From contig NC_030827.1 of the NCBI RefSeq assembly GCF_001704415.2, forward strand, positions 41,730,271 through 41,794,270: DNA of 64,000 nt. The letters run 5' to 3'. Position 1 is the first letter of the stretch. Each line of letters starts with the position of its first letter. Both the position numbers and the translations under genes were made by a program. This DNA comes from Capra hircus (lineage: Eukaryota; Chordata; Mammalia; Artiodactyla; Bovidae). Below are positions 23,375 through 35,097 of the stretch, piece by piece. Below the pieces are notes generated by a model. That model did no database searches. It saw only the letters and a list, made by a program, of their open reading frames with translations, and was not told where the DNA came from.

Positions 23375-24327
23375 TCTCAGAGAGTGTTACTTTTAATACT
23401 GAAGGTCATGCTATAGTTCAAAAGCAGCTTTATCCAGCTATAAATTATTGGCATATTTTACTTCTGGAAACCACAGTGTGCTGGCCTCCCCACCAGAGGA
23501 AGGGAAAGGAAAGAAATGAAGCCTGAAGAGTCACATTTGCATTACTTGAACCACTCCTGTAAGCCACATAATAGGAAGAGAAATTTGCAACAACTGCTAA
23601 AAATGAAATTATTAAATGACCTATGGCTATTTCTGTCCCCATTTAGCAGCTTTCAGAGGATATGAGGACATGCAAAGGATGCACGTTTGCATGAACTCTG
23701 CCCTTGCATCAGGACATTCCTCTGATTTTCTCCCCACCTCTTACAACAACTGCAGGCTGTCCTGAAGTTCCATGAAATGGCTTAGCTTCTCCCAGCCCCA
23801 AGAGGTGAATGCCCATCCTTGGGTAGGGCAGCATCAGAGACCTGGGTCTAGGCTTACCCTACCACTGACTACACAAGTCACTCCCCTTGAGATAAAGTAA
23901 AGTGATGGAACACGGGGTAATCTCTAAACTTCTTAGTGATGAGACAGTATGTGGCTGTCTCCTCATAAGCAATTTTAGAATGAAAATTCCCCCCCCCACC
24001 CCCCCGTGGACCTTGTGAAAATCTCTTATATTGCAGTTGCTCATATCAAGGTAAGCAAATGAGTCAGAGGGTTGAACGTGAAGTTGAAACAAGGTTACAT
24101 GACTGCTGGTAGACTTGTGAGATTCAGGGAAGAAAAATCTGCATCAAATTAGGTCAAGTCAGGTTTCACTGAAGGCTTCCCCACAGTCATGCTCTATAAT
24201 AGGCCCCCATGAAATACCCAGGAGCCCACTAACCCTGGATGGACTGCCAGGCCGACACAAGCAGCGACAGGAAGATAAGCCCAAAGCAAGAAACCTGTTC
24301 ACTATTTCAACGATAATCTTTTGTTTA
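23375..24327. other. unassigned sequence with a C-run
   Basis: No gene or nameable repeat. A C-run broken by one A lies at 23989-24005 (G-rich on the minus strand). Confidence 0.35.
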
Positions 24328-25260
24328 TGGGTGACTCTTGAACAACAGGTGGGTGCCAGCCACCTGTGCAGTTGAAAATCTGCCTGTAGCTTTTGACTCA
24401 CCAAAAACTTGACCGGAAGCCTTACTGATAACATAAAGAGTCAACTGACATGCATTTTGTGTGTGATATGTATTATATACTGTAATCTATAAGCTAGAAA
24501 AAAGAAAATGTTATTAAAAGATCTTAAGGAGGAGAAATTACATTTACAGTAAGTACTGTACCGTATTTGTCAATATCATAAGTTCCTGTCATCTCATCTG
24601 TTTGCAAGATAAGTCATCTGTTTGTCAGTACCTACCTTAATATTGTCTTATATAAAGCACTGTTGATGTTCCACATATTACTAATATTAGACATCAAAAA
24701 TGGAAAGATGATGTGAAAATTCCTATTGATTTACAGGGATAATGATTCATGTATTGACAACCAAGAAATAGCAATGTGATTGCTTCACGGTAGCCTAGCC
24801 TATACGCTAATGAATAAATTGTTATAGAAATTTTATGGCATACAGTATTATATTCATAATACAATATTAGAAACACTGTTCCTTTTTTTTTAAAACTGCT
24901 TATCTGTGATAATAGGCTGACACACAGTTCTTCAATTAGGAGAGACAGGCATATTGTATGGTAATGTAATTCTTTGAAAGCAAAGTTATGAAGCAGTAGG
25001 AAAATGAATACATTGTTAATCTATATTAACTATCACTAACTTTATGCCTTTGTAAGGAAAGACTAGTATCTACATATATTTTATGCATTCATAACATATC
25101 TAACTTTTTCTTAATATTTTTTGCTATTTCTAGGCTATGTGGTTCATAAGATTGTTTTGTTTTGCAAATCTCCAAACAATTTTCCAATATATGTACTGAA
25201 AAAAATCCAGTAAGTGGACCCATGTAGTAGTTCAATCACACATTGTTCAGGGGTCAATTC
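24328..25260. mobile_element. Tigger-type (pogo) DNA transposon, non-autonomous
   Basis: Both ends are present. The left end (24328-24347) matches the inverted-repeat consensus 'cagttgacccttgaacaaca' at 16 of 20 positions. The right end, reverse-complemented (25260-25241), matches it at 15 of 20. TA lies directly outside both ends (24326-24327 and 25261-25262), as expected for Tc1/mariner insertions. The 0.9-kb AT-rich interior has no transposase frame. I recall this end as the Tigger2 type, but the subfamily is not certain. Confidence 0.8.
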
Positions 25261-26589
25261 TACTTATGATGCTATCATAAATCATCAAATGCTTTATTAA
25301 AGAATATTTTCCATCCAGTGGATAGCTAGCTGTAAATCTATAGAAAGAAAAATACAGCTGAAAATGCAGAGCAAAACATAAGATATAGCACAACTGTTAG
25401 AATCACTTCCATTTTAGATGATTCTGATTTAATGCATTCCTCTGCCCCCCAGACAAGACCACCTTAAAAATTTTATTTCTAAAACTGCCACCTGAGAATT
25501 CCCTGTGTACTCTACAATTTGGGATATTTGAAAATACAGAGTTTACATAAAATGGGTAATGGGAGGTCGTTGTTGGGCCTTTCTTGGTCGTCTCCAGCAG
25601 GCTGGTAAGCCCCCGTCTGGCTATGTGTACTCATCTCTTCTACTTCTGTCTTCTCTACATAGAGAAGCTCACCAAGAGCCAGGAGAATGGAAGGAAGCAG
25701 TGACCAGTGACAGCACTAAGCGCCCCCCACACCGCCGGACACTGCGTGAGCTGCACCAACACAGCTTTGGAACGAATCCCCTTCAGCTCGTCCCTCCATC
25801 CCACCAGCTATTTCTGAAGTCCCCCCACGTGTCTCCATCCCCAACCCTCACAATTTGGAGCTGCCATTACCCTCACAGGAGCTTATGGAGAGACCCAGTG
25901 CTACAGTAGACAAGTATATCTAATAGTTCTGAGTGCTCATGACACAAAACTGTTTCCATCAATAGAATCCTTGGAGGCAAGGGACAAAAACTCAACCTGA
26001 AGAACAGAAGGAAAAGGGAATTTATGAACACATACAAATGAAAAGTCCAAGGGGAACGGAGATAGCTCTCAACAAGACTGCATCCAAACACACACTCACT
26101 AGGAGTCTTGACTTTTCTATCTTCTGGGCAGCCTTCACTTCCAGCTGGCACTCTGCACGTGGCGGCAAAGATGGTCACCAGCAGCTGAAGCTCATGTGCT
26201 ACCAGCTCAGAACCTCCAGCTGAGAGCTCGTGCCTCTTGCCCAGTGGTTCTGGCAAAGGTCCTGGGATGGACTCGCGTTGTCTGACTTCGATCATGTGCT
26301 TGTCACTTAACCAGCCTCTCAGTTACGCGCTGGCTCCTGAAGCCAGAGGGTGGGACAGGCCACCCGCAGCACATGGACTGAGTGAGGAGGGGCATCCTCC
26401 AAAGGGAGGGCTGGGGGGTGGGGAAGGATGCCAGAAAGACAGAAACCAAAATGGCCCCGAACAGGAGCCTCATCGGCTGGAGCCATATTCACCCCAGGCT
26501 TTGTCTGTTCTCAATGTGGTGCATACACGATACTACTTGAGGTTCTGTTAAATCACAGAGTTGCTTCTAGTCAAGAGTCAGAACACACT
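25261..26589. other. unassigned sequence
   Basis: About 1.3 kb with no repeat or exon recognised. Several frames of 100-140 codons exist on both strands without a domain. Confidence 0.3.
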
Positions 26590-26765
26590 CAGTTCCCCGG
26601 GACAGCCCCCAGGCTCCCTTCCAGGCACTGCCTTCCTAGAGGTAACCACTCTCCTGCTTCTAACACCGCAGGTACAGTTTGCCTGCTGTTACACTTCATG
26701 GAAACAGTATGGAATGTGCTTTTGTGACTGTACACTTCCCCATCCGTGTATTATACTGTAGTAAA
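26590..26765. mobile_element. possible L1M fragment
   Basis: The phrase 'ctagaggtaaccactctcctgcttctaacaccg' and the later 'cttcatggaaacagtatg' match a common mammalian L1-derived block ('gaggtaaccactattctga', 'cttcatataaatggaatca'). Short and diverged. Confidence 0.5.
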
Positions 26766-27504
26766 GTTTGTTTTTTTTTAAAGAGCTGATTAAGACATTT
26801 TCCCCACTCTACCAACATCAGAAACTGTGCAACTTTCAAGGACTTTCTCAGCTTTTTCAGAAATGGCCTTGTCTCCAAATGAAACAATCTGTTTGATAGC
26901 AAATTCTTTCAGCATTTGCAGTTAACCACAGGTGGCCAAGGCCACCAGCAGTGGGGCCCATGCGAGGGGCTCACCGTGCTCTTCAGCCTCCCACTCCTGC
27001 AGTCTTCCAGCCTGGGCTCTGTCCTCTCACAGCTAGGCATTTGGGAAGACCCTTTGCTTAACTTTGCATCTGGCTGGCGGAGGTGAGCAGAGGGCCGCTG
27101 TCAACCAAGCAGCAGCCTGCCAGTAACCCTTGAAGGTTCGTGGGCAGAAGAGAGGCATGGCATTGCTGGGTGACTCCAGAGCAGTGACACAGGAAGCCCT
27201 TCTAGAATGACGACAGTTCCAAACTCTCCCCCCACCTCTCAATACTGAAGCTCATCTGTGGATAAACCCCAAGAGTTTATGGATTCCAGGTGAAAATCTC
27301 TCTATAGGCAGAACTACAGCAAGCCAACAGGCCACCCTTGAGAGGCAGAGTGCCCCTCAGCCTTAGAATTATGCCAGCAGGGGATGGAGGAGCTTCTATA
27401 AAGTTTGCTACACACAGACTTCCTGGAATGGTGAGAAGAGGGATTAAACAATCTTTAAAGCTCTTTCTAAGGCTCTGATTTCATGATTCTAATAAAGGCC
27501 GTTT
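26766..27504. other. unassigned sequence
   Basis: No recognised feature. Confidence 0.3.
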
Positions 27505-27715
27505 GTGTGTGTGGTAGTCTCTCAGCTGTGTCTAACTCTTTGCGACCCCATGGACTGCAGCTCACCAGGCTCCTCTGTCCATGGGATTTCCCAGGGAAGA
27601 ATATTGGAGTGAGTTGCCGTTTCCTTCTCCAAGGGATCTTCCTGACCCAGGGATTAAACCCAGGTCTCCTGCTTTGCAGGCAGACACTTAACTGTCTGAG
27701 CCATCTGGAAAACCC
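27505..27715 (-). mobile_element. Bov-tA SINE
   Basis: Full-length antisense copy: 'gtagtctctcagctgtgtc' at the 3' side and 'gagccatctggaaaaccc' at the head. The flanks 'aaaggccgttt' and 'aaatgcccttt' may be a worn target duplication. Confidence 0.92.
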
Positions 27716-27734
27716 AAATGCCCTTTAATGGTCC

Positions 27735-28350
27735 TAAGTGCAGACGTGGGGCTAGACCATCAAAACCAATGCTACTTTCTCAAAAAATTAAACATGGAAT
27801 TACCATGTAGCTGCATAGTTCCACTCCTAAGTATTGATATATACCCCCAAAGAACTGGACCTAGATATTCAAACAAATACTTGCACATGAATGTTCAGAG
27901 CAGCACTATTCACCACAGTCAAAAGGCAGAGACAACCCAGATGTCCCACGACAGATGAACAGGTCAACAAAATGTGGTATATCCATGCAGTGGCATATTA
28001 CTCAGCTTCAGATAGGACTGAAGCTCCAATACATGCTGCAACACGGATGAACCTCAAAAACATTATGCTACATGGAAGAAGCCAGATACGAAAAGCTACA
28101 AATTGTATGATTCCATTTACATGAAACACCCAGAAGAGATGAATCTATAGATAGCGAGCAGATTAGTGGTTTCCAGGGGATGCACGTGGGGGAGGGTGGG
28201 GTGAATGGGACCGATGGGTACAGAATCCCCTTTGGGGAGATGATGAAGATGTTTCTGAACTAGGAGGAGGTGTCAGAGGCGCAACATTATGAATTTACCG
28301 AACACCACTGAATTGTAATCTTACATGACTTTTACCTTAATAAAAAAATA
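27735..28350 (+). mobile_element. L1M-type LINE, 3' end
   Basis: Sense old L1 3' region: 'atatacccccaaagaactgg', 'gcagcactattcaccacag', 'aaaatgtggtatatccatgc', 'gatgaacctcaaaaacattatg', 'gattagtggtttccaggg', 'ccactgaattgtaatctt', and an A-rich end at 28338. It is better preserved than the copy at 0.4 kb. No intact ORF2. Confidence 0.88.
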
Positions 28351-29091
28351 AAGCCAATGCTGAGTGAGCAGGCTCCATGCTGCCCTGGGTCCCCAGCTTG
28401 TCTGGCAAATGGGGGGGGGGAGGCGCCTATCATTCTAGGCCTCCTAACTTGCCATGCCCCCTCCCCCAGTCATTTCCTGAATTTGGAAATTTTAAAGTAA
28501 AAGACCAACATTGTGGACAAAAACACCAGCCACCCTGAGAAGGCTCTGTAGCCTCTAACACCCAACCTCCAGGTAGAAACAGAAGAAGCAGATGTAAATC
28601 AACCACTTGTGGATCAAAATGGCAAGCATTTTCAGCCTGAAATCACCCTGGGAGGGAGTACAGAGGTTAGAGGAAGGATCTCCCCTAAATGCCAAATAAA
28701 GCAAAGGAATCCCTTCTAGTCTGATCACAGGTCACACAGCCTCGACAAGACACAACAGTGCTGAAGGCATCAAAAGCAACTACCTCATTCAGCCAAGAAA
28801 TGGCTGGGTCAGAAGACTCATCACCCAAACACCCACCCCACTGTCCCTTTACTCAAACCCTCTTTAGCCTTCTAGAATCAAGAATTCATCAACATAACCC
28901 AGATAACTAATGGATCTGTAAAGAATTTCATGGTCCTTCCCATGATAGAGTTGGTGACTTTCTCATCTTGAAACTCATTCCAAGATACTCCTGAAAACAT
29001 TGGTCCCTGTGGTCTGTTGTACAGGATGACCACTCAGCCATTTATGAGGTAGAGATTTCTCCCCCAGCCAGACCCCAACTCCTATACGTAT

Positions 29092-29093
<2 letters not shown>
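28351..29093. other. unassigned sequence with a G-run
   Basis: No repeat or exon recognised. Ten consecutive G lie at 28411-28420. Confidence 0.3.

Positions 29094-29138
<45 letters not shown>
29094..29138 (+). repeat. (AC)n microsatellite
   Basis: Forty-five bases of uninterrupted AC dinucleotide (22.5 units). An uninterrupted array of this length is expected to vary in length between individuals. Confidence 0.98.
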
Positions 29139-29139
<1 letters not shown>

Positions 29140-29544
29140 CTACACACCCAGCTACCCATGCACCCTTATTAGTGGCTTGACTTCCTGGAGGAATTTCTTT
29201 CTTAGCTGGACTGTCCTCCTTATCATAGTGGGAGCAACCCTTGCCTGTGGTCCAGCTGAACAGAGATGCACTTGCATTGGAATCACATGCCCACCCCCAA
29301 CCCCCAACAGGTACCACAGTTAGGTCCTGCAGAAAGAGCAACTGACGTGAGTGGCAATACAATTCAAGTGTCTTGTCAAAACAGCTGCTCCTCATGGTGT
29401 CTAAAATTAGAGGGCGAACAAGAAATCATTCATCCCCAGTGCTAACTTGTAAGAGAGAATTTCCATTCCTTAAGAGGAATGAAGAGTTCTTACTCCTCCT
29501 CGAGGAGCTCTTGCCAGAGGTACCTAGGAATGAAGAAGAATCAC
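29139..29544. other. unassigned sequence
   Basis: No recognised feature. Confidence 0.3.
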
Positions 29545-29690
29545 AGAGCAAATATTTATCAGTCATTAACTCTGTGTATGACACTTGAGATAGAAAGAGT
29601 CACAAGATACACTCTGTCCTCTTAGAATGTATAATCACTTTGAAGGGAGATGCCACATATATTGAAAACAGATACAATCATTTTGTAAAA
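29545..29690 (-). mobile_element. possible L2 LINE 3' end
   Basis: Antisense L2-like order: 'gcaaatatttatcagtcatt', 'ctgtcctcttagaatgtata'. Diverged. Confidence 0.4.
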
Positions 29691-29799
29691 ATAACTCTCA
29701 GGTGAAAAGAAATTATTCTAAAATTGACACACGGATAAAAACAACTGGGGAGAGACCTTGAAACCTTAACCAGACAGTCCTTCCAGCAGAAAACACAGG

Positions 29800-29975
29800 C
29801 CTTAAAAGAGGAACAATCTGAATTTGAGTGACATCCCCATACTGCACATGCTGTATGACCCTGACAAGATACTAAACCTTTCCAAGCCTCACTTTTTCCA
29901 TCTGTAATATGGGTATCCTGCTGCCTATTTTGCAGGGTGGTTGTAAGCATCCAACAAGAAATAAAGTGAATAGGA
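29800..29975 (+). mobile_element. MIR SINE
   Basis: Sense MIR: 'tatgaccctgacaagatactaaacctttccaagcctcactttttccatctgtaatatgggtatc', then 'gggtggttgtaagcatcc'. This is the MIR core order. Confidence 0.75.
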
Positions 29976-30116
29976 CATGAAAGATATGTATTGTATGATA
30001 GCTACGATATAAATAGCACGACAGAGAAATAAGCCAATAATACATTAAAATAGCTATGAATCGGAGACTGAGTATGAAACATGGGCTATGTAACTTAATC
30101 TTCCCAACATTTTTAT

Positions 30117-30310
30117 TAACCATGTCTGACTCTTTGTGACCCCATGGACTGGAGCCCACCAGGCACCTCTGTGGATGGGGATCCTCCAGGCAAGAATGCT
30201 GGAGTGGGTTGCCATGCGTTCCTTCAGGGGATCTTCCCAACCCAGAGACTGTATTCCTGCATTGCAGCCAGATTCTTTACCATCTGAGCCACCAGGGAAG
30301 CCCTAACCAT
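30117..30310 (-). mobile_element. Bov-tA SINE with target duplication
   Basis: Antisense copy (30124-30303) lacking the outermost 3' end. The 7-bp repeat 'taaccat' flanks it at 30117-30123 and 30304-30310. Confidence 0.93.
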
Positions 30311-30581
30311 CTTATAAATTATTTTATAAATTTAATTTCATAGACCTTGCATTTGTTAAGGCAAACTAATCTTTGCAATCGAGAAGAATGAAAAAAAAAT
30401 CTCTGAATTTTCCTAAGCTAGATAGAAGCTATAATACAAGCAGTATTGTACGAGGTGTGGTCAGCCAGCATCCTCTCCCCACCACCGTTAGCACTTGCCA
30501 GGGAGCACCCGCAAACGAAGGCCCTTTAATGCCCAGTCAGGTGACACGTAAAAGCACATTTGTGTTCTGTGTTCAGCTTAT

Positions 30582-30855
30582 AGTACGTTCCTCCTCGGGA
30601 CTTCCCTGGTGGTCCAGTGGTTAAGAATCCACTTTCCAATGCAGGAGATAAGGGTTTGATCCCTGGTAGGGGAATTAAAATCCCATGCACCTTGAAGCAG
30701 CTAAGCCCACGCACTGCACCTACTGGGCCTGCGCCACCGCGAGAGAGTCCATGCGCCACAGCGAGAAATCCCACATGACACGATGGAGATCCACGTGACG
30801 CAACTAAGATCCAACGCAACCGAAGAAATATTCTTTTAAAAGTACACTCCTCCTC
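30582..30855 (+). mobile_element. CHR-type SINE with target duplication
   Basis: Sense long CHR (30597-30840): 'gggacttccctggtggtccag' head, 'ggaattaaaatcccatgc', repeated 'cgccac' blocks and 'caactaagatccaacgc'. The 15-bp repeats at 30582-30596 and 30841-30855 agree at 13 positions. Confidence 0.95.
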
Positions 30856-30904
30856 AAAACTCACTGTGTCTATCCCATCTATTGGACGATTACTTACCTC
30901 AGAG

Positions 30905-31161
30905 CAGTGGTTCCTAAAGAAGGGGTGGGGTTTGGGGCCCTGGGGGCCTTTGGCAACATCTGGAGACACACTTGGTTGTTACGGTGTGTGTTTGTGTGTG
31001 TATTGCTACTGGCGTCAAATGAATAGAGGCCAGAGGATGCTGCTGAGAGTCCTACAAGGCCCAGCACAGTCCCCTCCCCCTATAAAGAATACTACTCCCC
31101 CCCCCACCAACCCCCCAACCCACCATACACATAGTAAGCCCCTGAGGTTGAGAAAACCCTG
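30905..31161 (+). mobile_element. MER5A-type hAT DNA transposon
   Basis: Non-autonomous hAT-Charlie element: 'cagtggttcc' left end, 'cctttggcaacatctggagac', 'attgctactggcgtc', 'gaggccagaggatgctgct', and right end 'gaggttgagaaaaccctg'. The flanking octamers 'cctcagag' (30897-30904) and 'ccttgggg' (31162-31169) differ only by three transitions, compatible with an aged 8-bp hAT target duplication. C-rich runs near 31095-31125 look like later expansion. Confidence 0.88.
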
Positions 31162-31169
31162 CCTTGGGG

Positions 31170-31672
31170 CAGAGAGGGAATCTTAGATTTCCCTGTAGCT
31201 GTGACACCTGCCCAGAGGTAGTCAGAAACCGTCTTGGAGCAGGAGCCCAGCTTCATGGAGTGCAGCCTTGCATATTTACAGCAGGAGACAGTATTGGAGG
31301 AAAGAAGGATTTTAATCAATCTCACTTAAAAAGGGCCCAAATGACATCTCACCAAAATGAAGAAATATAGCCCCAGTCAAATCTATTGACTGTCAAAGTC
31401 AATGCCTATTCTTTGCAAGGAAGTACTCACTTGGTTCTTTAGTATCTGAATGGTGATATTTTTGCATTCTGGACCACAGTAGAAGGCACAGCGCAAAACC
31501 TTATACAGGATCATCACCCCCAGGTTCAGCCCCATGCCTGCCCTGTGCACTGTGAGTTAAGGGGTCCGCCTGATATACTGAAGGCACAGAAGTTGTGTGC
31601 AGTCAACTTTTTTTGATCTGATTCTCCTTTCTCCAAGTCAACCCTTCTCGTCCTTAATGACACCTACCATGC
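31170..31672. other. unassigned sequence
   Basis: No recognised feature. Confidence 0.3.
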
Positions 31673-31936
31673 TATTCATTGAAAGGACTGATGCTGAACC
31701 TCCAGTACTTTGGCCACCTGATGTGAAGAGCCAACTCATTGGAAAAGACTGAGATGCCGGGCAAGATTGAAGGCAGAAGGAGAAGGGGGTGACCGAGGAT
31801 GAGATGGTTGGATGGCATCACCAACTCAATGGACATGAGTTTGAACAAATTCCAGGAGATAATGAACGACAGGGAAGCCTGACTTGCTACAGTCCATGGG
31901 GTGGCAAAGAGTCAGACGTGACTTAGTGACTGAACA
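31673..31936 (+). mobile_element. BovB LINE, 3' end
   Basis: Sense BovB from the 'tattcattgaaaggactgatg' block to 'gtgacttagtgactgaac'. About 264 bp, strongly 5' truncated. Confidence 0.92.
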
Positions 31937-32479
31937 ATGGTGGGCAAACTCTACTCTTCCACACTGGTGGTGGTAAAGGAAGGCATAGACATCACCTTAA
32001 TGGCCTGAAAGACAGCCTAGAGCAAGGACCTCAGCTCTCATTCTGTAGCTGAGGAAGGGGAAGTTTGAGAGAGAGTTTCACAGTTCTATGTGGATTGGGG
32101 GGTCTCCAAGCTGAACTTTGTCTCCGAGTCCAATGCTCTTTCCCCCCTGTACATACTGAGGGGAAGCCTGTGACTGCTTGATTTATTGCCTACCTACCAC
32201 TCATCAGCAGGGAGCAGAGACCTGTGAGATGGGCTGTTCTCTAAGCAGAGGGAGGATGGAATGTGGGTCACCCTATTCGGCTGCCATAGCTGAGCACAGG
32301 GTCGGAGCACAAGCCAGTGAAGCCTCCAGCATCTGGTACAGGTCAGGGGTCGGGGGGGTGGCGGGAGGCTGGACAGCCTATCAGAGGCCTGAGACTGATG
32401 ATAAATTCCCAGGAGGAGCGCACTCCTCAAAGACAGGGCAGGAAGCATTCTGGCAGAGGGCATGAAAGCTCGGGATTGC
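31937..32479. other. unassigned sequence
   Basis: No recognised feature; short frames only. Confidence 0.3.
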
Positions 32480-33110
32480 TTATTCCTTCATGAAACATTG
32501 ACTGAGCATGTGGGGCCAGGTGCTACAGACACAGAGAGAACAAGGCAGATAAGAGCCCCAGGTCCTGAGAACATAGATTCTAGGAGGAGGGAGAGAGGAT
32601 AAGTAAACCAAAAATAAGAATAATAACAAGAATCTATAATAAGAAAGCACCAAGTTAGGGGGAGCCACCATTTAGGCAAATGCTCAGGGAAATGCCCTTG
32701 GACGAAGTGCCATTTAAGTCGAGACCTAAAAGATTAGAAGAAACTAACTCCCTAGAGAGGAGAAAGTAGGAGGGTGTGGGGCAGAGGCAAGGGTCTGGAG
32801 TCAGAACCTGAGGGTGCCTGTGGGGCGACCACTATGGCCGATGGCAGGAGGGGGGCATGGTATGCAGCCAGCCAGGGTCCACCATGGGCAAGCAGGAGAA
32901 GGAGGTACCTTGCTTAAGACTGGCGACAGGGCACAGGAGAAGCGGACAATCCGAGATGAATATGGAGGCAGAGGTGACAGGATGCGCTGATGGAAGGGTG
33001 TGGGGTGAGGGAAGCAGGAAGGAAGCCAGGTGCTAGGTTTCGGCACCAAGGCCATTAGTAAGTGATGCCATTTACCAAGATGGGAAAATGCAGAAGAGAA
33101 ACAGATTTAG
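32480..33110 (-). mobile_element. L2 LINE, 3' half
   Basis: Antisense L2. From right to left it has the post-reverse-transcriptase block ('gccatttaccaagatgggaaaatgc' on the plus strand, about 33068), 'gtgccatttaagtcgagacc' (32708), 'aacatagattctaggagg' (32570) and the terminus near 32490. Diverged, no long frame. Confidence 0.7.
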
Positions 33111-33263
33111 GGGAAAGAGGGCCTGTATTCCAACTCTCTAAAATGAACCGTAGTCTTAAAAATATCCTCATTCTTAGCCTCCTTATTATTAAATACTTAC
33201 GACCAAATACAACATTAAGGCATTGCTACTGACTCACTTTTTAAGAAATCTAAGAAATAGAAT

Positions 33264-33422
33264 GGAGAAGGTGATGGCACCCTGGAAAAGGAAATGGCAA
33301 CCCACTGCAGTGTTCTTGCCTGGAGAATCCCAGGGACGGGGGAGCCTGGTGGGCTGCCGTCTATGGGGTCACACAGAGTCGGACACGACTGAAGTGACTT
33401 AGAAGCAGCAGCAGCAGCAGCA
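33264..33422 (+). mobile_element. BovA2 SINE with collapsed left monomer
   Basis: It starts as BovA2 ('ggagaaggtgatggcaccc') but jumps after about 19 bases to the second monomer ('tggaaaaggaaatggcaaccc'). It ends in 'gacttagaagcagcagc' with an (AGC)n tail to 33422. The jump is between homologous words of the two monomers. Confidence 0.9.
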
Positions 33423-33939
33423 AGCAATGGAAAGTGGGAAAAAATTACAAAGCAGGTGTAATATGACTGCATTGGAGATTTTCTGAAAGGTAATAAATAA
33501 ATAAATACAGTAATCAAGGGACTTGTACTTTCTACTTTCTTTATTACTTTTTATAGCAAAATTTTCCTTTTTTTTTTTTTTTCTAGAAAGAACAAGCTAC
33601 TCCTTTGATGTCAGGCTTTGCGTTTCCAAAATGCCTCTCTGAAAATGCATAGCATATTTCCTCCTGGAAGCCATAACCTATTAGGACATATGAAAGGAGC
33701 GGAGCTGGGAAGGGAAAGGACACAAGCCAAGTCAATTCGGCAGACAGCCCTATGCAGGATGCCCTGAGCGCTTTCCAGCCAACTCTCACAAGAGACCGCC
33801 ACTAATGCATTCAGATTCCAATCTGCCTTTTCTTCCTGCTTCATCAGTTCTCATTTTTGAAATGTGGCACACTCACTGCGGAGGTATGTCTAAAGTCAGA
33901 GAGGGAGCATCTTTTTCTTACTTGGCTCCAAGCTGACCC
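33423..33939. other. unassigned sequence with a T-run
   Basis: No gene or nameable repeat. A T-run lies at about 33568-33583. Confidence 0.3.
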
Positions 33940-34410
33940 CCTTTTGCTTCATCCCATCAAGATAAGCTCAGTCATCAATCACCTTCTCCAGGAAGCCTTC
34001 CATGACCATCCCAGGCTATTAACAACTTTTTTCTTGATCTCCGTCATACCATAAGGATGTCTTGACTATAGCTCTTATCCCACTAATTTTTGAACATATA
34101 TCTGTTTCCTCCATTCATGGGGATCTTAGAGTGGACACTTGTCATGCTTTCTGTCTGAAAGTGAAAAAAGTGAAAGTGTTAGTTGTTCAGTCTGTGACCC
34201 CATGGACTGTAGCCCACCAGGCTCCTCTGTCCATGGGATTCTCCAGGCAAGAATACTGGAGTGGGTTGCCATTCCCTTCTCCAGGGGACCTTCTCAACCC
34301 AGGGATCAAATTCAGGTCTCCTGCATTGCAGGCAGACTCTTTACCATCTGAGCCACAGGGAAGCCTGCTTTTTTGTCTACCTGGTACTTTTTGACATCTT
34401 TCCTATGTGT
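33940..34410 (+). mobile_element. L2 LINE 3' end, split by a SINE
   Basis: Sense L2: 'caatcaccttctccaggaagccttccatgaccatccc' at about 33978 is the typical L2 3' block. The run continues to about 34156 and resumes after the Bov-tA at 34379. Confidence 0.6.
34145..34378 (-). mobile_element. Bov-tA SINE with target duplication
   Basis: Full-length antisense copy (34157-34365). The flanks are 'tgctttctgtct' (34145-34156) and 'tgcttttttgtct' (34366-34378), differing by one substitution and one base of T-run length. It inserted into L2. Confidence 0.94.
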
Positions 34411-34439
34411 ACAGAATTTCCCATTGCATGATTTTATAA

Positions 34440-34830
34440 ATCTTTAAGGCAGAAGGAAGAAACCTGTTTTCCCAATTTCCCTTACCAGCGATGATATAGG
34501 CATGTGACTTGGGCTCTGCCAATTGGATGTAAGAGGCAAGAAGCATTGGCTGCCTTGCAGAAGCCACTTTGGCAAATGCGGCTGCAGACATCCAACTTTC
34601 AGACAGCAGTGGCAGAAAGTCCTAAAGCAGTGTCTTGTGCTCAGTGTCAGCCATCAGCGCCCATCCATCAACAGGGGCAGAAGGGCCTCCACTGCAGCAC
34701 TGCATTGCCCAGGGCTGCTTTGCTTCCAAGTCGAGTCTGCCTCTGCTGGAGCTTCTTTAATAAATGGCTTCTCTGCTTAAATCAGGTAGAGTGGCTTCTG
34801 CTGCTGGTTAATTGATAACTGAGGTCCTCA
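34440..34830. other. possible decayed LTR
   Basis: The phrase 'gggctctgccaattggatgtaagagg' and a later 'ctttaataaatggcttctctgc' have the look of an old LTR (CCAAT-like region, then an AATAAA signal). I cannot name a family. Confidence 0.25.
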
Positions 34831-35097
34831 AGACAGGGCTGGAATAGATTCATTTCTCTATGACTCCTGTTTAGTAATGTGTTATTTATATCCCCCATCC
34901 ACCTACCAGAACATTGATGTAAACATTGCTGAAGGTTCCAGATCAATTGTGTTGAATAAATGAAGAAATGGATGGAGAAGTCAGACAGCAAAAGATTATT
35001 TTCTCAAATTCCCATTCTTTCAGTGATCACTGAAGAGTGTTATGCATCCTGTAAGTTTTCTGTTAATTAGGGAAGACACACGGGAATGTTGCTTTCC

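Noticed and set aside
29090..29323. Frames translating as THTHTH or CVCVCV repeats
   Set aside because: They are read-through of the (AC)n microsatellite.
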